Assembly (NCBI GenBank): GCA_907163375.1 | Contig: CAJQUW010012506.1 | Location: 1-64,000 of the forward strand | Direction: 5' to 3' | DNA length: 64,000 nt | Source of the DNA: Prostheceraeus crozeri | Taxonomy: Eukaryota; Platyhelminthes; Polycladida; Euryleptidae | Shown here: positions 22,226 through 36,389 of the stretch, one piece after another | Numbering within the stretch: position 1 is the stretch's first letter | How the letters are laid out: each line of letters opens with the position of its first letter | Translations under genes and position numbers: made by a program | Notes under the pieces: model-generated | The model's input: only the letters and a program-made list of their open reading frames with translations | Told to the model about the DNA's origin: nothing | Databases searched by the model: none

Positions 22226-23800
22226 AGTAGTCTAGTAGTGTGCACATCCGGGGCGTGCGACGCTTCGCTTGTTATCGCGTTGCTTCGCTTTCGCGTTAGC
22301 GGCCGGCTGTCCACACTGCTTTATGTGCGGGTTATATTTTTCCAAAAAAATCAAAATTTTCAAAAATTTAGGAGGTAGGACTATTACAAATTTCCACGGT
22401 GGCCGAAGGGCACGAAAGGGGCACGAAAATTTAGCGTATGGTAGCTGACAAATTTTCTAACATTCGTAAAATCAAAATTTCAAAAATTTAGTAGCCGTCT
22501 CAAAATATCACGTTAATACTCAAAGTTTGAGTATTTACAATTTTCACCCATTAAAATCATGAAACCACGTTCCAGGACAAACACGACAAATCCATTAAAA
22601 GTTAAGTGAGAATGTGTCGGGCAAAATTTGAGAATTTACAATTTTTCTCACGCTTAAATCATGACCGTTCGAGGACACCAAAAATACATAAAAAGTTTGA
22701 GCATTTTCAAATTCATGGAATTTTATATCCATCTTTCAGGTTTTTTAAAATATAACATGTGACTAATAATATTTACTTTAAAAAATGGAAGAAACAAAAG
22801 TGGAAGAAACCAGCAAGAATATAATCCTTCGGTTACCTCAATCAATTAAAAAAAACAGGTGAAATGGTATCTCAATTATTATTAAAGATTCAAGCTTTAT
22901 GATAAATTATAGAAGACGCAATTATTACTTAGTCATTCTTCGTTTATTGTATGCTCAACAAAATTATTATAAAGTACTAATTGTGTGAACTAGAAGATCA
23001 TTGTAACTCATAAACTTATAAAATTATTCAATGAACCCGTACAGCTGGCTGATAATTCCAAGAGAGAGAGAGAGATCTGAAGAGAGAGAGAGAGAGATTG
23101 AAGAGCAGCTTTCCCTCCCCTAAAATTATGTTGAACAGGCGGGACAAATCATTTGTCCATTTCAATTTACGGCATCCGTAAAATTTTGGCATTTCAACTT
23201 ACGCGTGCGTAAAAGGCGTTGACATTCAATTTACCCCTACGTAAATTATTTTCAGAATCTGTTTTCAAAATCCATTTGTAAAGTCTGTTTTCAAAATTCA
23301 TTTAGGGTTTTTTGCGCGAGAGTATCTCACATGTACTTGTATTAAAAGTACTTCCCATTGTGAAGACATGAATAAATTAAGGCACATAAGAATGTATTGA
23401 CAAATAAAAGCAAATGACAATAAAATTCTTCTTGTGAACTCCGAACGCATATAACGCCGATATGGCGGGTTAGTTGTTATAGGCAATTTTAAACAATCAT
23501 TTTAACGATAAAACATATTTAACAAATGAAGTTCATGAAAGAAAATAGAAAATATGTAAAACAATATAGATTAGAATAATTATAATATAATCAGCTTCAA
23601 AATCGAATAATTAGTATCGGAAAGACATCATTAGAGAACAGTTATTAAATCATATACTCCCATCCACTTTTCTGATTTCTCTTCTTGAGAGGAGTTCCCT
23701 ATAACGAAATTTATTCACATTTAATTAAAATGACGTAAACATCAATGAGTTTTCCTGAAATAATAACGGCAAAAGGAACACAAACAACTACGAAATTCTA
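22226..23800. repeat. Polinton left terminal inverted repeat
   Basis: Matches the reverse complement of 40140-41651. Near the tip is an interrupted palindrome, a CATCCGG..GCG block facing GGCCGGCTGTCC, which could fold as a hairpin; terminal palindromes occur in Polinton ends. A segment starting ATGGAAGAAA (22785) recurs at 23868. Confidence 0.8.
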
Positions 23801-24068
23801 CTTTAAATCGAAATTCAGAAGATTGTATTCAAAATATTTATTCAAAGACATTTCTTTTCTTTAAAAATGGAAGAAAAGACAAAGTGGATGAAACAAACGT
23901 GGAAGAAACCTGCTAGAAATATATCCTTCTGATTAATCATATGAACGTAGTTCTACTTTTAAATGAACATGAAAAGATTAACATTGAAAAAATGAACAAA
24001 GAAAAAACACACAAAGATAGAGTACTGTTATATCGACTAGATAAGGAATCTCAATTATTATTAAGAGT

Positions 24069-27000
24069 TAGAGGGGGGGGGGGGGGGCGAGGGGTGAGGT
24101 GGGTGAGCATTATAAAAAAGTTAAGAAAGAGATGGTCCTAAAGATTAAAGAATGTAACACAATGAATTGGCATATTCTTAACACCTAAGTTTACGGTGCT
24201 TTAACACACACACATTATAATCTTTCAGGTGTTTTAGTAATTCCAGTAGTTGCTACAGGCTTTAACAGGTACGGGTTGTTTTTTGGCAACTTTCCCTTGT
24301 TTACAATGTTAGATAAATCTATTAATAACCAAGAAACGAAAATCATTAAAAACTAAGCACTTTACATATTAAAGAAGTCTATGATAACACACACACACAG
24401 GGGGGAGGGGCGGGGGGGGGGGGGCGGGGGGGGGGGGGGGACTTTCAAAGAGTATGTGATAGATAATGGTTATTAGCGTTTAGATGAGATTGAAAAGATT
24501 TGATCAAAATGCTGAATGGAAGTAAAATCAAACCTTTCACATTACAGTTCCGAAAAGTTGCATGATAAGGACAGACAGGATGGCAGAAATTTTCCTAGGG
24601 ATGGCAAAATTTCTAGTGCTGGTAAAATTTCTAATGAAGAAAGATAGACAAAATTTTTTTATTTAGAAGAGCTAAAAACTTTAAGCGAAAATTTAAGCAA
24701 CTTATTAAACAAACACTTTAATTAAACAAAACTTAAAACGAGCAAACTTTAAACGAAAAGATGTCAAACAACAAAAAGAAAAAAACAAAATAAAGGAAAA
24801 AAAAATAAGACCAACAAAAAAGAAATAAAAAAAAAAAAGAGGAACAGTAAAAGCAATAAAAAAATAATTGTGGTTTCAGTAAAATGTTTTTGCTGTATTC
24901 CAATGTTACCAGCAAAATTCAAATATTATATTTTACAAAATGGATAAACAATTAGAGGCTGATAAATTTATGAAAGGAATATAAACAATTAGAAGAGTTA
25001 ATAAAACAAGTAAAAATATTATGAAAGAAACATCAATCTTCAACATAGAATGAAATAAAAGCTGGTATTTGCAATCTGATATGTTTGAAAACAAAATGCA
25101 GCAAATAAACCTGCCGAGCAAAGCCAAATACTGATGGTTTTTGGGAAAAAACTATTTGCAAACCAATTTAAACACTCTTGAAAAAGAGAAACCCTATACA
25201 ACAATAATGATAAACAAATTGATATAGCAGATCCAGAGCACAAAACATATATTAGATGACTATGGACACATATAGATTGCGCAGAATCAAACATTAATAA
25301 GAAATTACCACAAATCTATTGCAATTTGAACATTCTATTTCATTTATAGATGCAAAGCAAAAACAATACCTAGAATTTTATATAGCTCGGACAAAAAAGA
25401 AATATTTTTTCCACAACCATTTTTCGAGGTTTTTTCAATTGTTTTCACCAAGGAATTAAATCTCCTTTTAAATTTAGATAGAAATTTTGTTTGACCCTTC
25501 ATTTTAAGAGGAGCACGAATTTAAATAAATTATGCTGTTAATAGAGATCTACAAATAAAAATATAAAGCAATGTTATTAGATAGAGTTGTGTAAAGCAGT
25601 AAAAATCTTCCTAAGAGACGTTATAAACAATTAGAAAAGTTATTATTATCAAAGTGGGAAAGTTAAAGTAGAGGAAAGGTTTATCTGAACAACAGAAACA
25701 CAGAAACAACCATATTTCTTTTAACCAGATGGATCCACAAGGAATTACTAAATAGAAAATTTAAATAATTTTTTTAGACATATCTGCCAATAAAAGAAGG
25801 ACATAATTCTACACAGTTTCAATGAAATTACATGCTATAATAGAAAAGACTGGTTCAAGAAAAGAAGATTCTAAATGAAGAGGATTAATAAAAGTAAATA
25901 ACCGAACCATGATGTCTTTAAGGGCTTATTCGCCCGTAGCTGAAATATGTTTGTTGTTTTTAATTTTTTATAAAAACAACATAAAAAAATATTTATTCAA
26001 AATTTTTAACTAAAAAATCGTGTTCAGCCAGATTTAAGACGAAAATTAATAATCATTTTAGAAAATTTGACAGAGATATTATTGGGTTTCCCAATCAAAA
26101 ATTTAGTACGTAACCCCGTTAAAAATTATAAACAACTACTTCATCACACACTTGTAATTTAGAACCCATTCTACATTTGGAACGCAAATAAAAATTATCA
26201 AATTGCATTGAACTAGTTATTTTTTTCTCTTCCACAATTTAAACACTAAATTCAAAAACGTTTTTTATCAAAGATGTGAATTGATCAATTTAGATATTCT
26301 ACTGATAAAGGCAAATCCGGAAACTGGAAAATACTAACTTTTCTCTTCCTGGTTCTTAAACGAATTTGTTGAATCAATATCAAAAAATGATACATTAACG
26401 AAGACATTTAGGTATAACCATTTAAAGATAAAGAAACAATTACATTTTGCAGTTGAACCGCAGCAAGTAATAATTAAATTTTCTCTTACTTTAGACGACA
26501 AAAATCATCAAAGATTGATTTTAATCATGATAGAATCATTGTCAAAGGCTATTAGGATTTAATAAAGACAAACCTATAGGTCAAGGATTAATCAATTTAG
26601 GTTGAGAAGAGTTTCCCAAAAATAAACTGAAAACTAGAATTCAATTGTTGAAACATTTGTGACACCATGTTATTGACCAGGAGGATAATATAAATGGTAA
26701 ATTAATCAAATTTAAATTATCCCCCAGTTTTCCAGGCTCATACTGTACCCATTGTTTTATGAGATTAAATATAATTGTCCTTCCACAAACATTAATATAT
26801 TTCACTATTACAAGAAAAACTATTAACAACAATTGGACAGTAGAGAATCACCTGATGAGGAAAGAAGGAACCAAAGAATTATAAATTTTGGAGGTGAAGA
26901 GAATTATGATAAGATCTTTTGGTTCGAGAAAGATTTTTATAAACTTTCCTCCCGAGGTATAAAATTCCGCACGGCGAAGCTAGAGAATTTATTTTCTTCT

Positions 27001-28200
27001 TCTTAGAAAACAAAACTAAGAAAAAAAATAAAAATCGCTTAATTTTCCTTATACCGAACTTTATTAAAATTACTCCAAATGAGTGCGAACTACCTGCCAT
27101 TTAATAAAAGAAACAAAACCTTCAAATTTAAATCATCATCCAAATTTATCTAATAAAAGTATTTGTTCCAACAGTTATTTTGTGGGAAGATCAGGATGTG
27201 AAAAATCATATCTAATTATTGAATAAAATTTTACACGACTCCCAAATTTTTGGATTATAACAATCTTATAATTTATAACAATAAAAAACAACGGCAGGAA
27301 CCCAACCCGTCTCAATCAATTTTTTATTAAAATATGGATTTGAAAAATAATCTTAAAAAAAACAGCATTGCCCTTTGCTTCATCGCGATATTCAAAGTAT
27401 TCAAAGACATTTGAAAAATCTGAAGATGAAGAAGAAATAAGTATTCCGTGGTTGTGGAAGAAGCAGCACAAAAAATAATCAGGTTAGTTTGAAACCAATA
27501 AAAATAAGCATATACAGATACAATCAATAGATTGAATAGTGGTTTAAATATGCAAGATTCCTGAGTAAACTAGATAAAAACAATGAAACATTATTTTGGT
27601 GGTAATTTATGATGATTGTGGTATAATGGACCAGAAAAATCTCAGTCCCAGTTCGAGAAATTAATTTCACAAGAGGTTTAGACATAAATAACTGTAGTGT
27701 TATTTTATTTAACACAAAGTATGTATTCATTAGACGGAAGTGTTATTAGAAAGAATGCAAATATATTTAGTACTTGATTTGAAATAAATGCAAGAAACTT
27801 AAGTGATTTGTTTAAGAGATTTATGCGTAAGAAATAAAGATGAATTTAAACAACTCGTGTAAAAAAAAATAAGCAAAATGCTTGGTCAAAAGAATTATGG
27901 CTTTCATTACTAATTAATATTGATAAAAAAAAATTCCATGATAGATGGTTTATAGAAAATATTTTTCGCAGGAGTCTGATCGAATAATTTTTTCTTATAA
28001 AATTTATTTTGTTAATAAACAAATAAAAAAAATATGTTGAATGCTTACAAGATAGAGTCCCCATGGTAACCAGTTTTTAAAAAGATTATCGTCATCCTAC
28101 AAATCCTGTAAATTCGAAGAAAGAAGGTTGAGATTTTATTTATCATCATTGGGGGGGGGGGGGTCGAGTGGGGCGGGGGGGAGGGGGGGGGGGGGGGGGA
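24069..28200 (+). other. Polinton left interior: unassigned coding-like stretch
   Basis: AT-rich sequence with lysine-rich and ordinary protein-like segments on the plus strand, for example near 26870-27000. I cannot assign them to a named Polinton gene. G-rich runs lie at 24073-24087, 24400-24440 and 28151-28199. Broken throughout. Confidence 0.4.
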
Positions 28201-28399
28201 GAATACGATAGCGCTCGTTACAGATTATAAAAACAAAACATGGTATTAAACCCTGTGTGTTAAAACAAAAGAAAAGACTTTCCACGTTTGTTTAAGAAGT
28301 GTACCGAGTATTTTTTGGCGTATAATAATATTATGGTGGTTGGTTAAGCGAAAGAACAGTTTAACAACACATGAATTAGAAACATTACATACAATTACA

Positions 28400-31300
28400 T
28401 ATTCCTGTGTATATGTAAAAACGGAACCGAGGATTCTTTAGTAAAAATTCATTTTTTCTTTTAAAAAATATGAAATCGTGGAAATGTCTCTCGGACAAAA
28501 CGTCTAGGATTGAGATGAACATAATCAAGAAACAAAACTTCAGCTGAGTTTGATGCGCAAATTAAACATAGTAAACGTATTAAAAAACAGAAACGTACTG
28601 AGGCGGTAGTAATTAGACGTAATACTAACAAAAACAGAAAAGTGGGAACAAAAACAAATATTACGAAAACTCCTACTTAGTGATATCTTTTTTGATGATA
28701 GAAATTACACACATGAACTTTGGTGATGAATTTTAGTAATTTATTTAAATCCAAATGAAATTAAATATGAAAATGTATCTTTTATTAATGTAGTAAATGA
28801 TATGCGGAAACTTTTAGGCAACAGTGGTAAAATTATTACATTTTACCCTTGGAAAAGATTTGTTAAGATCAGGAAAATATAAGTCAAAATTTTTTACGAG
28901 TAACCTTACTATGAACTACAAAATCATTTGAAACATGGTTTTCGAATCTCTGGATGAGAAATCCGCATGCTAACGAATGGATTTATTACAGGTATAATTA
29001 AATATGAAAGATTTTGCGGAATGAAAGTTAGTACAAAGAATCGCATGAGGGGGGCAGGGAATTAATATGAAATACTGAATCAAAGAATATTTCGGGTGAA
29101 TATTTTGTATAATTCCTTCTGAAGATTTTTGTTTTATTTAAATGTTATAATAGTTTCACGAGGTTATTAATGAAGAACAAGTGGAGAAATGATGAAAGAA
29201 ATGTTTAATCAATTTTTTATATAAAGAGAAAGCCACACCTAGAAACAGGAGTTGTATAATGTCCCGAAACTGCAAATTTTCTCAATTCAATAAATATTTT
29301 GGAGAATGCTTTCAAATATAATAGTCTTAATAATCGTCATTTAAATCCTAGAAGAGAAGTTGAAACGATTTCATAATTATGTTTTATTACAATTATTCTT
29401 CACCGCAGGGTAGTCAACAATTGGTACACTTATTGTTTAATTAATAAATCTCGATAAATTAAAAAGCTATTAGAGAAATTGAAAATAATTTCAAACCCAT
29501 ATTATAAAACAGTATACTGATGAAAATCTAACAACGCGTCCCATATAAAATCATAACAAAGAAAAAAAATCTGACTAATAGTTCAATCATATATTTGGGA
29601 TTCTCGAAACTTTTCCTGGATTCCTAACTGTTTCAACAGCTACATCCTAATTCCTTACGCTGTAGGGAGCTATTTAATTTTAAATAAAAGTTTGATATGT
29701 TTGTTTACCGAGAACAAAGATTGAAAGAATTAGAAACACGTTTGTAAGACTTATATGGATTAAAATTAAACGATCAAAAGATGAAGATGAAATTAAAAAA
29801 CTTAAAAAACAGATTAAATGAGTATAATAATTTAACTGAATTAGAATTTAAATAAACTTCAAAATTGGTGGTGAAAAATATTTACGAGAAACTGAGGATG
29901 ATGCAATGTTCGAATCGGGGGAAACCCAGAGGACGTATGTTCCGAATCCATCAATTCATGTTTAAACACTTCTTGGAAAATTTAATTATTTCTAGAGTAA
30001 GCTTTAATAGCTTCACAATTCAGACAGGTTTTGATTCCTATTATTCCCGATAAAAGCTAATTCTTCCAAATCTATCTAAACACACGCCTAAAAAAACTTC
30101 AAGACAGAATATTGACTGCTTCATTACTAATCCTTTATACAACCTGAATGTGTTAGTAGATATATTTCAAAAATCTCTTAGATTTAAAAACAATATGAAA
30201 AAAAGAATTCATCTTTCAGTAAAGTTAGCACTTACAAACTATTATAATGAATATGTAGTTATCAATATGTAAAAAACAAGTCTTTCTAAATGGTGTGAGA
30301 CTTTTAAAATTCCTACGAATGTGTGTGATCAAATTTAAATTATGAAATTTGAGACAATAACAACAATGAAAATTAATAAAGAAAAAGCAAAATGAATGGA
30401 GAACATCGCATATTTTTAAGTTAACGATATTACCTTTCTTTAGCTTATTTGTATCTACAAATATAATAATGGTTTATGCGAGATTTAGTTGGTGAAGATA
30501 TAACTGCTACATTTAACCATACTCTGCCTTTAACAGTAAAACGGTTGGATGAAAAGCGTACAAAATGACAATATAAATATTCATTTCTCATCATAGATAT
30601 TATGGGCCTAGAAATCTTATATTTAGAAAATCTGTTAAAGGTGGAAGAGTTTCAGCAAATTAAGAAAATACCCATATCGCCATTTTGTAACATCTTGTTG
30701 ACCAATATTCAAAACAGTATTTAAACCTGGTCCGCTGCGGCATGGGGGGACTATCGTCACTTGGTCGCTACGCTGGGTGGGGCTTTGGTCCTACCCTGGA
30801 AGATAATTTAATAATAGATTTAATGAAAACAGTATCTGAGATTAGGAAGATAAAACTGAAATTTGTAAGAAAATTTCAAATCAACCCTAAAAAACTTGAA
30901 ACAAAAAAAAAATTTCTAATGGCTTTTGGATGCAACATCTTTATATCCATCACTATGTGATGATGAAAATTCAAGAATACCCTAAAGCTGAATCAGCTGA
31001 CAGACATAAACATCAGTCAAGAAGAAGAGCGGGAAATAGTAATATAAATTTAATACACAAACATTTTAGACCTACAAACTGAATATATATACAGTACTGT
31101 TTGTGTTTCAATAATACCGAATGATATGTATTTCCAACCAGTTCCTATAAAAGATAAAGTTAAAAATCGAAAATAAAAATTCTCCATGTAAAAGTAATCA
31201 GAGTTTAGAAATGGTATAATGTTATTCATGTATTAACTTCTGTAGACATACAAGAAATTGTTAGAATGTGGGGGAAAAATCTTACATATTACTGATGGTA

Positions 31301-32320
31301 TAAATTTATGAAAAAAATTATCAAGTTATCACCATGTTCGAAATTAAATTGAAAAACTTGTTTTTTAATTTGAGATAAAAGGATATAAAACAGAAGGAAA
31401 TAGCTGTAAGCCGTGTTATGAGTTAAATAAATTCTACACACATTGATAATTCGCTATATGGCAAAACTGTGGCCAAAAAGATATAACCCACTAAATATCA
31501 TTGTATGGAATGAGCAATACATTGAGAAAAAATTTCATCACTCAAGAAGTACACAAGAATTTATAGAAAAATTAAATGATGGAACAATAATTTAGCGAAA
31601 GTAGAAATGGCGAATAATGAGGGAATTTCTCAAAACCTAATATTGTAAAAGAAATGGAAGAACGGTCATTCAATGCCCATCATCAACCACTTAGGTTCTT
31701 TTCATTCTTTCTCACTCTAGAAGAATCATGAATACAACACTTTATTTTACACACACGAAATTAATTGGTTTCAAAGAAAAACACTTTCCTTATACAGATA
31801 CTGATTCAATATATAATTCCAATGAGCTCTTCTCTATAAATTAGACACACACGCTGCTGGATATGTTGGAGGAGAATTGTGTCAAGAGAAAAATGATTAT
31901 GGAAATGGTGGACATTGATTTTTGCAATGTTTATTGCACCTAAGTAACATACTGTATTACTGTAGATGAGCAAGGGAGACTTACACACGAAAAGAAAACA
32001 TTCAAAGGATATTCAGCAAGATAAAAGTAAAAGTAGAAGATTTTCTAAAATTATATTCGGGGAAAACATTATCTGACTCACAGTTAATAAACCATGGAAA
32101 AGCATCTTTAGAAACTGGAATTCAGTATTTCTGATACAAAATAATAATGACAAGAAGAAAAAAAATTTTTCTGGTCAAATAAATATGCTTAAACGTCAAG
32201 CACCTCGAATGGAAAAATGACCTTATGTTACCTATATACACGGAGAAGATATTCAATGCTGAAATATTTCAAACAATCATCTGTGAGAGTAATATTAAGT
32301 GATGATGAAGACACGTGAGA
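28400..32320 (+). pseudogene. Polinton DNA polymerase B fossil (protein-primed type)
   Basis: The region carries two motifs in the expected order: the YGK-containing motif of protein-primed family B polymerases near 31450, and a DTDS catalytic motif near 31800. These polymerases replicate Polintons and related viruses. The start is uncertain and set only by typical protein length. Broken in several places. Confidence 0.7.
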
Positions 32321-32334
32321 AAATAATAATTTTT

Positions 32335-32500
32335 TTATTAACATCTAAAAATTTTATAACATTCTAAAAAATTTTATAACATCTAAAAAATTGCATAACA
32401 TCTAAAAAATTTATATCCATCTAAAAACGTATTACATCTAAAACTTATTACATCTAAAAATTCTTATTACAATCTAAAAAATTGTTATTACATATGAAAA
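32335..32500. repeat. AT-rich minisatellite, units of about 18 bp
   Basis: The unit CATCTAAAAAATTTTATAA is repeated about eight times with small variations, directly after the polymerase region and before a minus-strand acidic frame. A position between converging genes suggests intergenic DNA. Confidence 0.75.
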
Positions 32501-32599
32501 TATATTTATCGAATATTTTGGTATTTTCTATGAAGTTTTATCATATAAATGTTCTATAAAATTAGAGTTCATCATATAATGTATTTATCAAAAGATAAT

Positions 32600-33500
32600 T
32601 TAAATTATATTTTCACTAACAATTGATCCTCTTCATCATCATCACTTGATTCTTCATCATCATCATAAACTTGTTTCTTCAACATCATAAATTACAGCTT
32701 TTTGGTATAGGCATGCCATTCCCTGATAGGATACCATTCTCCTTATTGGGAATATCTAACTCTAAATTACATCTTTTATCTGATAATAATATAATAGAGA
32801 AAAATATTGGCATCTTGATCTCTTTTGTGAAAATTTAATAACACCCACATAAATCTGAATCACTTTTAGTTTTTAATTAAAGATGATAAAATTTTAAATT
32901 GATTTATGATGTAAAATCCTAATTTAAATTTTAGTAGACCCGACATCATAGTGTGTCTAACAGTATCTTCACAACTATTCCATCATTTATTATTTTCAAT
33001 TTGTAAGAAAATGAAATTTAGATAAATTTTTATAATTAACTATATTTTTATATAACTCTTTATTTATACCCATTTACACCATTTCTCCAGATGTTTCAGA
33101 ATCAATCATCCTATATTATCATCATCTATATTATTATCATCATTATTATCAATAAGATTCTTTAAGATCGGGCACAAGCCCTAGAAACCTTCAGTTCGTT
33201 TATTATTTTCAAAATTATTATTTTTAAATTGATTATGATTAGTAAAATCGGACATAATTGTTAATAGTAATTAGGTGTTGGTCCCACAATATAGCATTGT
33301 ATTCCCTACTTGAATGAGCTAAACCATTTTAATGTAAGGATTTTTAATAAATTAAATATTTTCAAATTGGAATACAATCCTATATATGCATTCATCATCA
33401 TATCTTTGGCGAGCATTTCTAAATGTTTCTTGTTTATAAATTGTATCTCCTATAATCTACTTGACAAAATAATTCTTCATTATGTTTTTCTTTTACTCTC
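32600..33500 (-). pseudogene. Polinton minus-strand frame with acidic tail, unassigned
   Basis: On the minus strand, 32625-32690 and 33115-33150 encode runs of D, E and S from GATGATGAA-type repeats. An acidic tail of this kind is seen in various structural or regulatory proteins and does not identify the gene. It faces the polymerase region. Broken. Confidence 0.35.
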
Positions 33501-33959
33501 TATGTGAATGTTATATTGAATTTTGATCGTCCAACACATAATACTAATGTTATTTTCTTTCGAAAAAAGATTTTAATTTTTTTTAACTAATTCTTAAATA
33601 TTGATTATAATTAATAATTATTTATTTTTCATAATCCATATCCCAGTATTACTAATTGGTTAACACTGCTCTAATAAAACCATAAACGTTAAATTATGAC
33701 CTAGTATAACCATATGTTTCTTTATTAATTCAACAATAACGCATACATCAGATATATTTACTTACTCTATATCTACACATAAATTTAATAAATGGATCAC
33801 CCGGAAATAAACATAAATAGTTAGTTTTTCTATAAGAAAGGTAAACCTTTTGTCTGTTTCTCTAAATATTTTGGCTTGTAAACTCAAAATGAAATAATTA
33901 CCTCTTATACATGGATATGTGAATAGTATTATTAATTATTATCAAAACATTTATTTTCA

Positions 33960-34874
33960 AATCCCGCGTTGATCTCGTCGAATCAGAAGAACAACGAAAA
34001 ACAAGGCGGTCTCAAAACTAATAGAGGATGTACGGAGAAAAAGACCAAGCGGCTTGCACAGCGGACGAATATACTTTTTTTAAATTATACCCTTTATCCA
34101 TTTTTTTTATTTTTTTATTCGAAAGAAAATTTCAATTTTTATTCTAATATGTTAAAAAATGCAGTTACCAAATGTATGGATGGAGGTGCATATATGGCCT
34201 CGTCAATAATCGTGAATTAGAACGCGAAATAGACACAATTATATTATGAAAACTGGAGACGTATTTTTAATCTGTGTCCATTGCATCTTTCTATTGCTTA
34301 CCGCAACAAAAATACAGAGCTCGACCAAATCAAACCAAAATGTTGATACACAAATCAATGACTATAAAAGAAAAATATATGCAACAACGATGTCGTATGG
34401 TTCCACTGATGAATATATTAAAGTTGCTAAAACTTAAATGACAAATGCATTAAACGCCCAATTATTAAAACTTGATAAAAAGGGATAGAGGAGCTAAGAA
34501 GCAGATATAGCAAAACTTTTAGTAAAAAGATTTCCTGAAGCAAATCAAAAATTTTAAAATATTACTTTCTATAAAGTTAAAATCTGTCAGTCATTAAAAA
34601 TAAACCATCAGATACAACTATTGAAACGACACAATTAGAAGATGAAATAGGAAAACTACCTGAAAGAATTAAAAAAAATTTAAAAGCAAGTTCCACAAAC
34701 CTACATTCCAAAAAAATGGTGTCGATGAATTAAGTTCTAAAATTACTCCAACAAATGAAAAAGAGATGCAATATAAATAATAAATTGGAAGTAAACTCGC
34801 TTAATCAAAGGGAGTTATAAAATGGGGGGGTGGGGGGTGGGGTGGGGGGGGAGGGGGTGAGTGGGTTAGGGGAG

Positions 34875-34906
<32 letters not shown>

Positions 34907-36060
34907 AAACTCTTAAAAATCAATTTAGAAAATGAATTAAAGAAAAATTTACAAGAAAACTCTAAAGAACAGATAAAGAACCAGTTCTATGCTTTTAAAA
35001 GACAATTAGATGTTTGCTTAAAATTAATTTAAATGCACTTAAAACGGCATCGAAGATTAATCAGCAGAAAATGCAAGTTAATAGATAAGAAATTAAAGGT
35101 ACATCACCACGCTGCTTGACGCACTTAGATAAAGTGCAACAGTCAATTAAAATAAAGTTATCTACGAAGTTTGTTGTCCATCTCCACAGAACCGTAGAAC
35201 AATCTTCAAACGGAACCCAAAGTTCGCTCAGGGTTGACAATCCACTCCATTTAAACTATTTTTAGTTCTATTCCATATATATTATACTTCATAGGTTATT
35301 TTGGTTTTTTTCGTCAATTAGTTTATTGATACCTTTTTCAATTTATTATCTTGACTAACCAATCTGAGCGAAGCTCCCGAGGCTTTAGCTACGATGCGTA
35401 AATATTTTTTCCCAAAAGTCAAATTTAAATTTTATTTTTATTAATTTTTTTAATTACCCCCCCCTTAAAAAATCGCCACCGTTCCTATAATTTATAAACA
35501 CAATCTTAAACAATTTTGCTTCAAATCAAAAAAATCTCTCATGAACCATCTATCGAATAATCTGTTTTAACGCATTATGACAGTGGTAGAAACAGTCGGA
35601 AACACAAAAGTTTCCTAGGCACCGCGCAGGTGCCGTTCACAAAAGAAGAGGGGCTGGCATCTCTTTTCTGGTATTGTTAGTAATCGTTAATATTAATTAA
35701 AAATAATAAAGATTTGATTACATCTGGCTGCAAAAGAGAACAGCTGCTATAGGTAGTACAAGCTAGTGCAATATCAAATGCTGTTAAGGTCATCACAAAC
35801 GAATTAAAACAAACTAGAAAGCTATTCGTAAACATTAGGAATGGATTCTGAAGGAACTAAAAAATTCCTAAAAAAACTATCAGAGGAAATCAAAACAATA
35901 AAATTGCTAACATAGCTGTTGGGGAGAACTTGAGGAAGCGGAGCTCCAGTCTGATAGTAATACATAAGAAGAAATACCGGCGTAGCCATAAAACGTTCAA
36001 TTGAAGTAATAAGAGGTAATGGTATTAATAGCGGACTGGTCCTAGCAAAATTCTAAAATT
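33960..36060 (+). other. Polinton interior between polymerase and capsid: unassigned
   Basis: Lysine-rich plus-strand fragments, one with a hydrophobic segment near 34070-34140. A G-rich block lies at 34823-34904. Polintons usually encode a packaging ATPase and a protease; I could not identify either here. Confidence 0.35.
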
Positions 36061-36389
36061 ATGTTTTAGTAAAATTTTTTTAGTATAAATTTTTTAGTAA
36101 AACTATTTAGTAAACTTTTTTAGTAAAAAGTTTTTTTGTCTGTGAGAAAAATCAAAAAGTCAAATTATTTTTCATAAAAATGTCCCTTCGCTTATCGAAA
36201 ATAAATTTAGATTAGACGATCCTCCGTTCGCATTATAATCAAAAAAAATGACTATATAAGAATGCTAGAATCCAGGAGTCTTCCAGTAAGATAACATACT
36301 GATGTGATTTAATTTTTGAAGTTTGATAATCAGCAGAGTTATATATAGTTTACCTGAATCATTTTTACAACTGTAATAATCTTTATATA

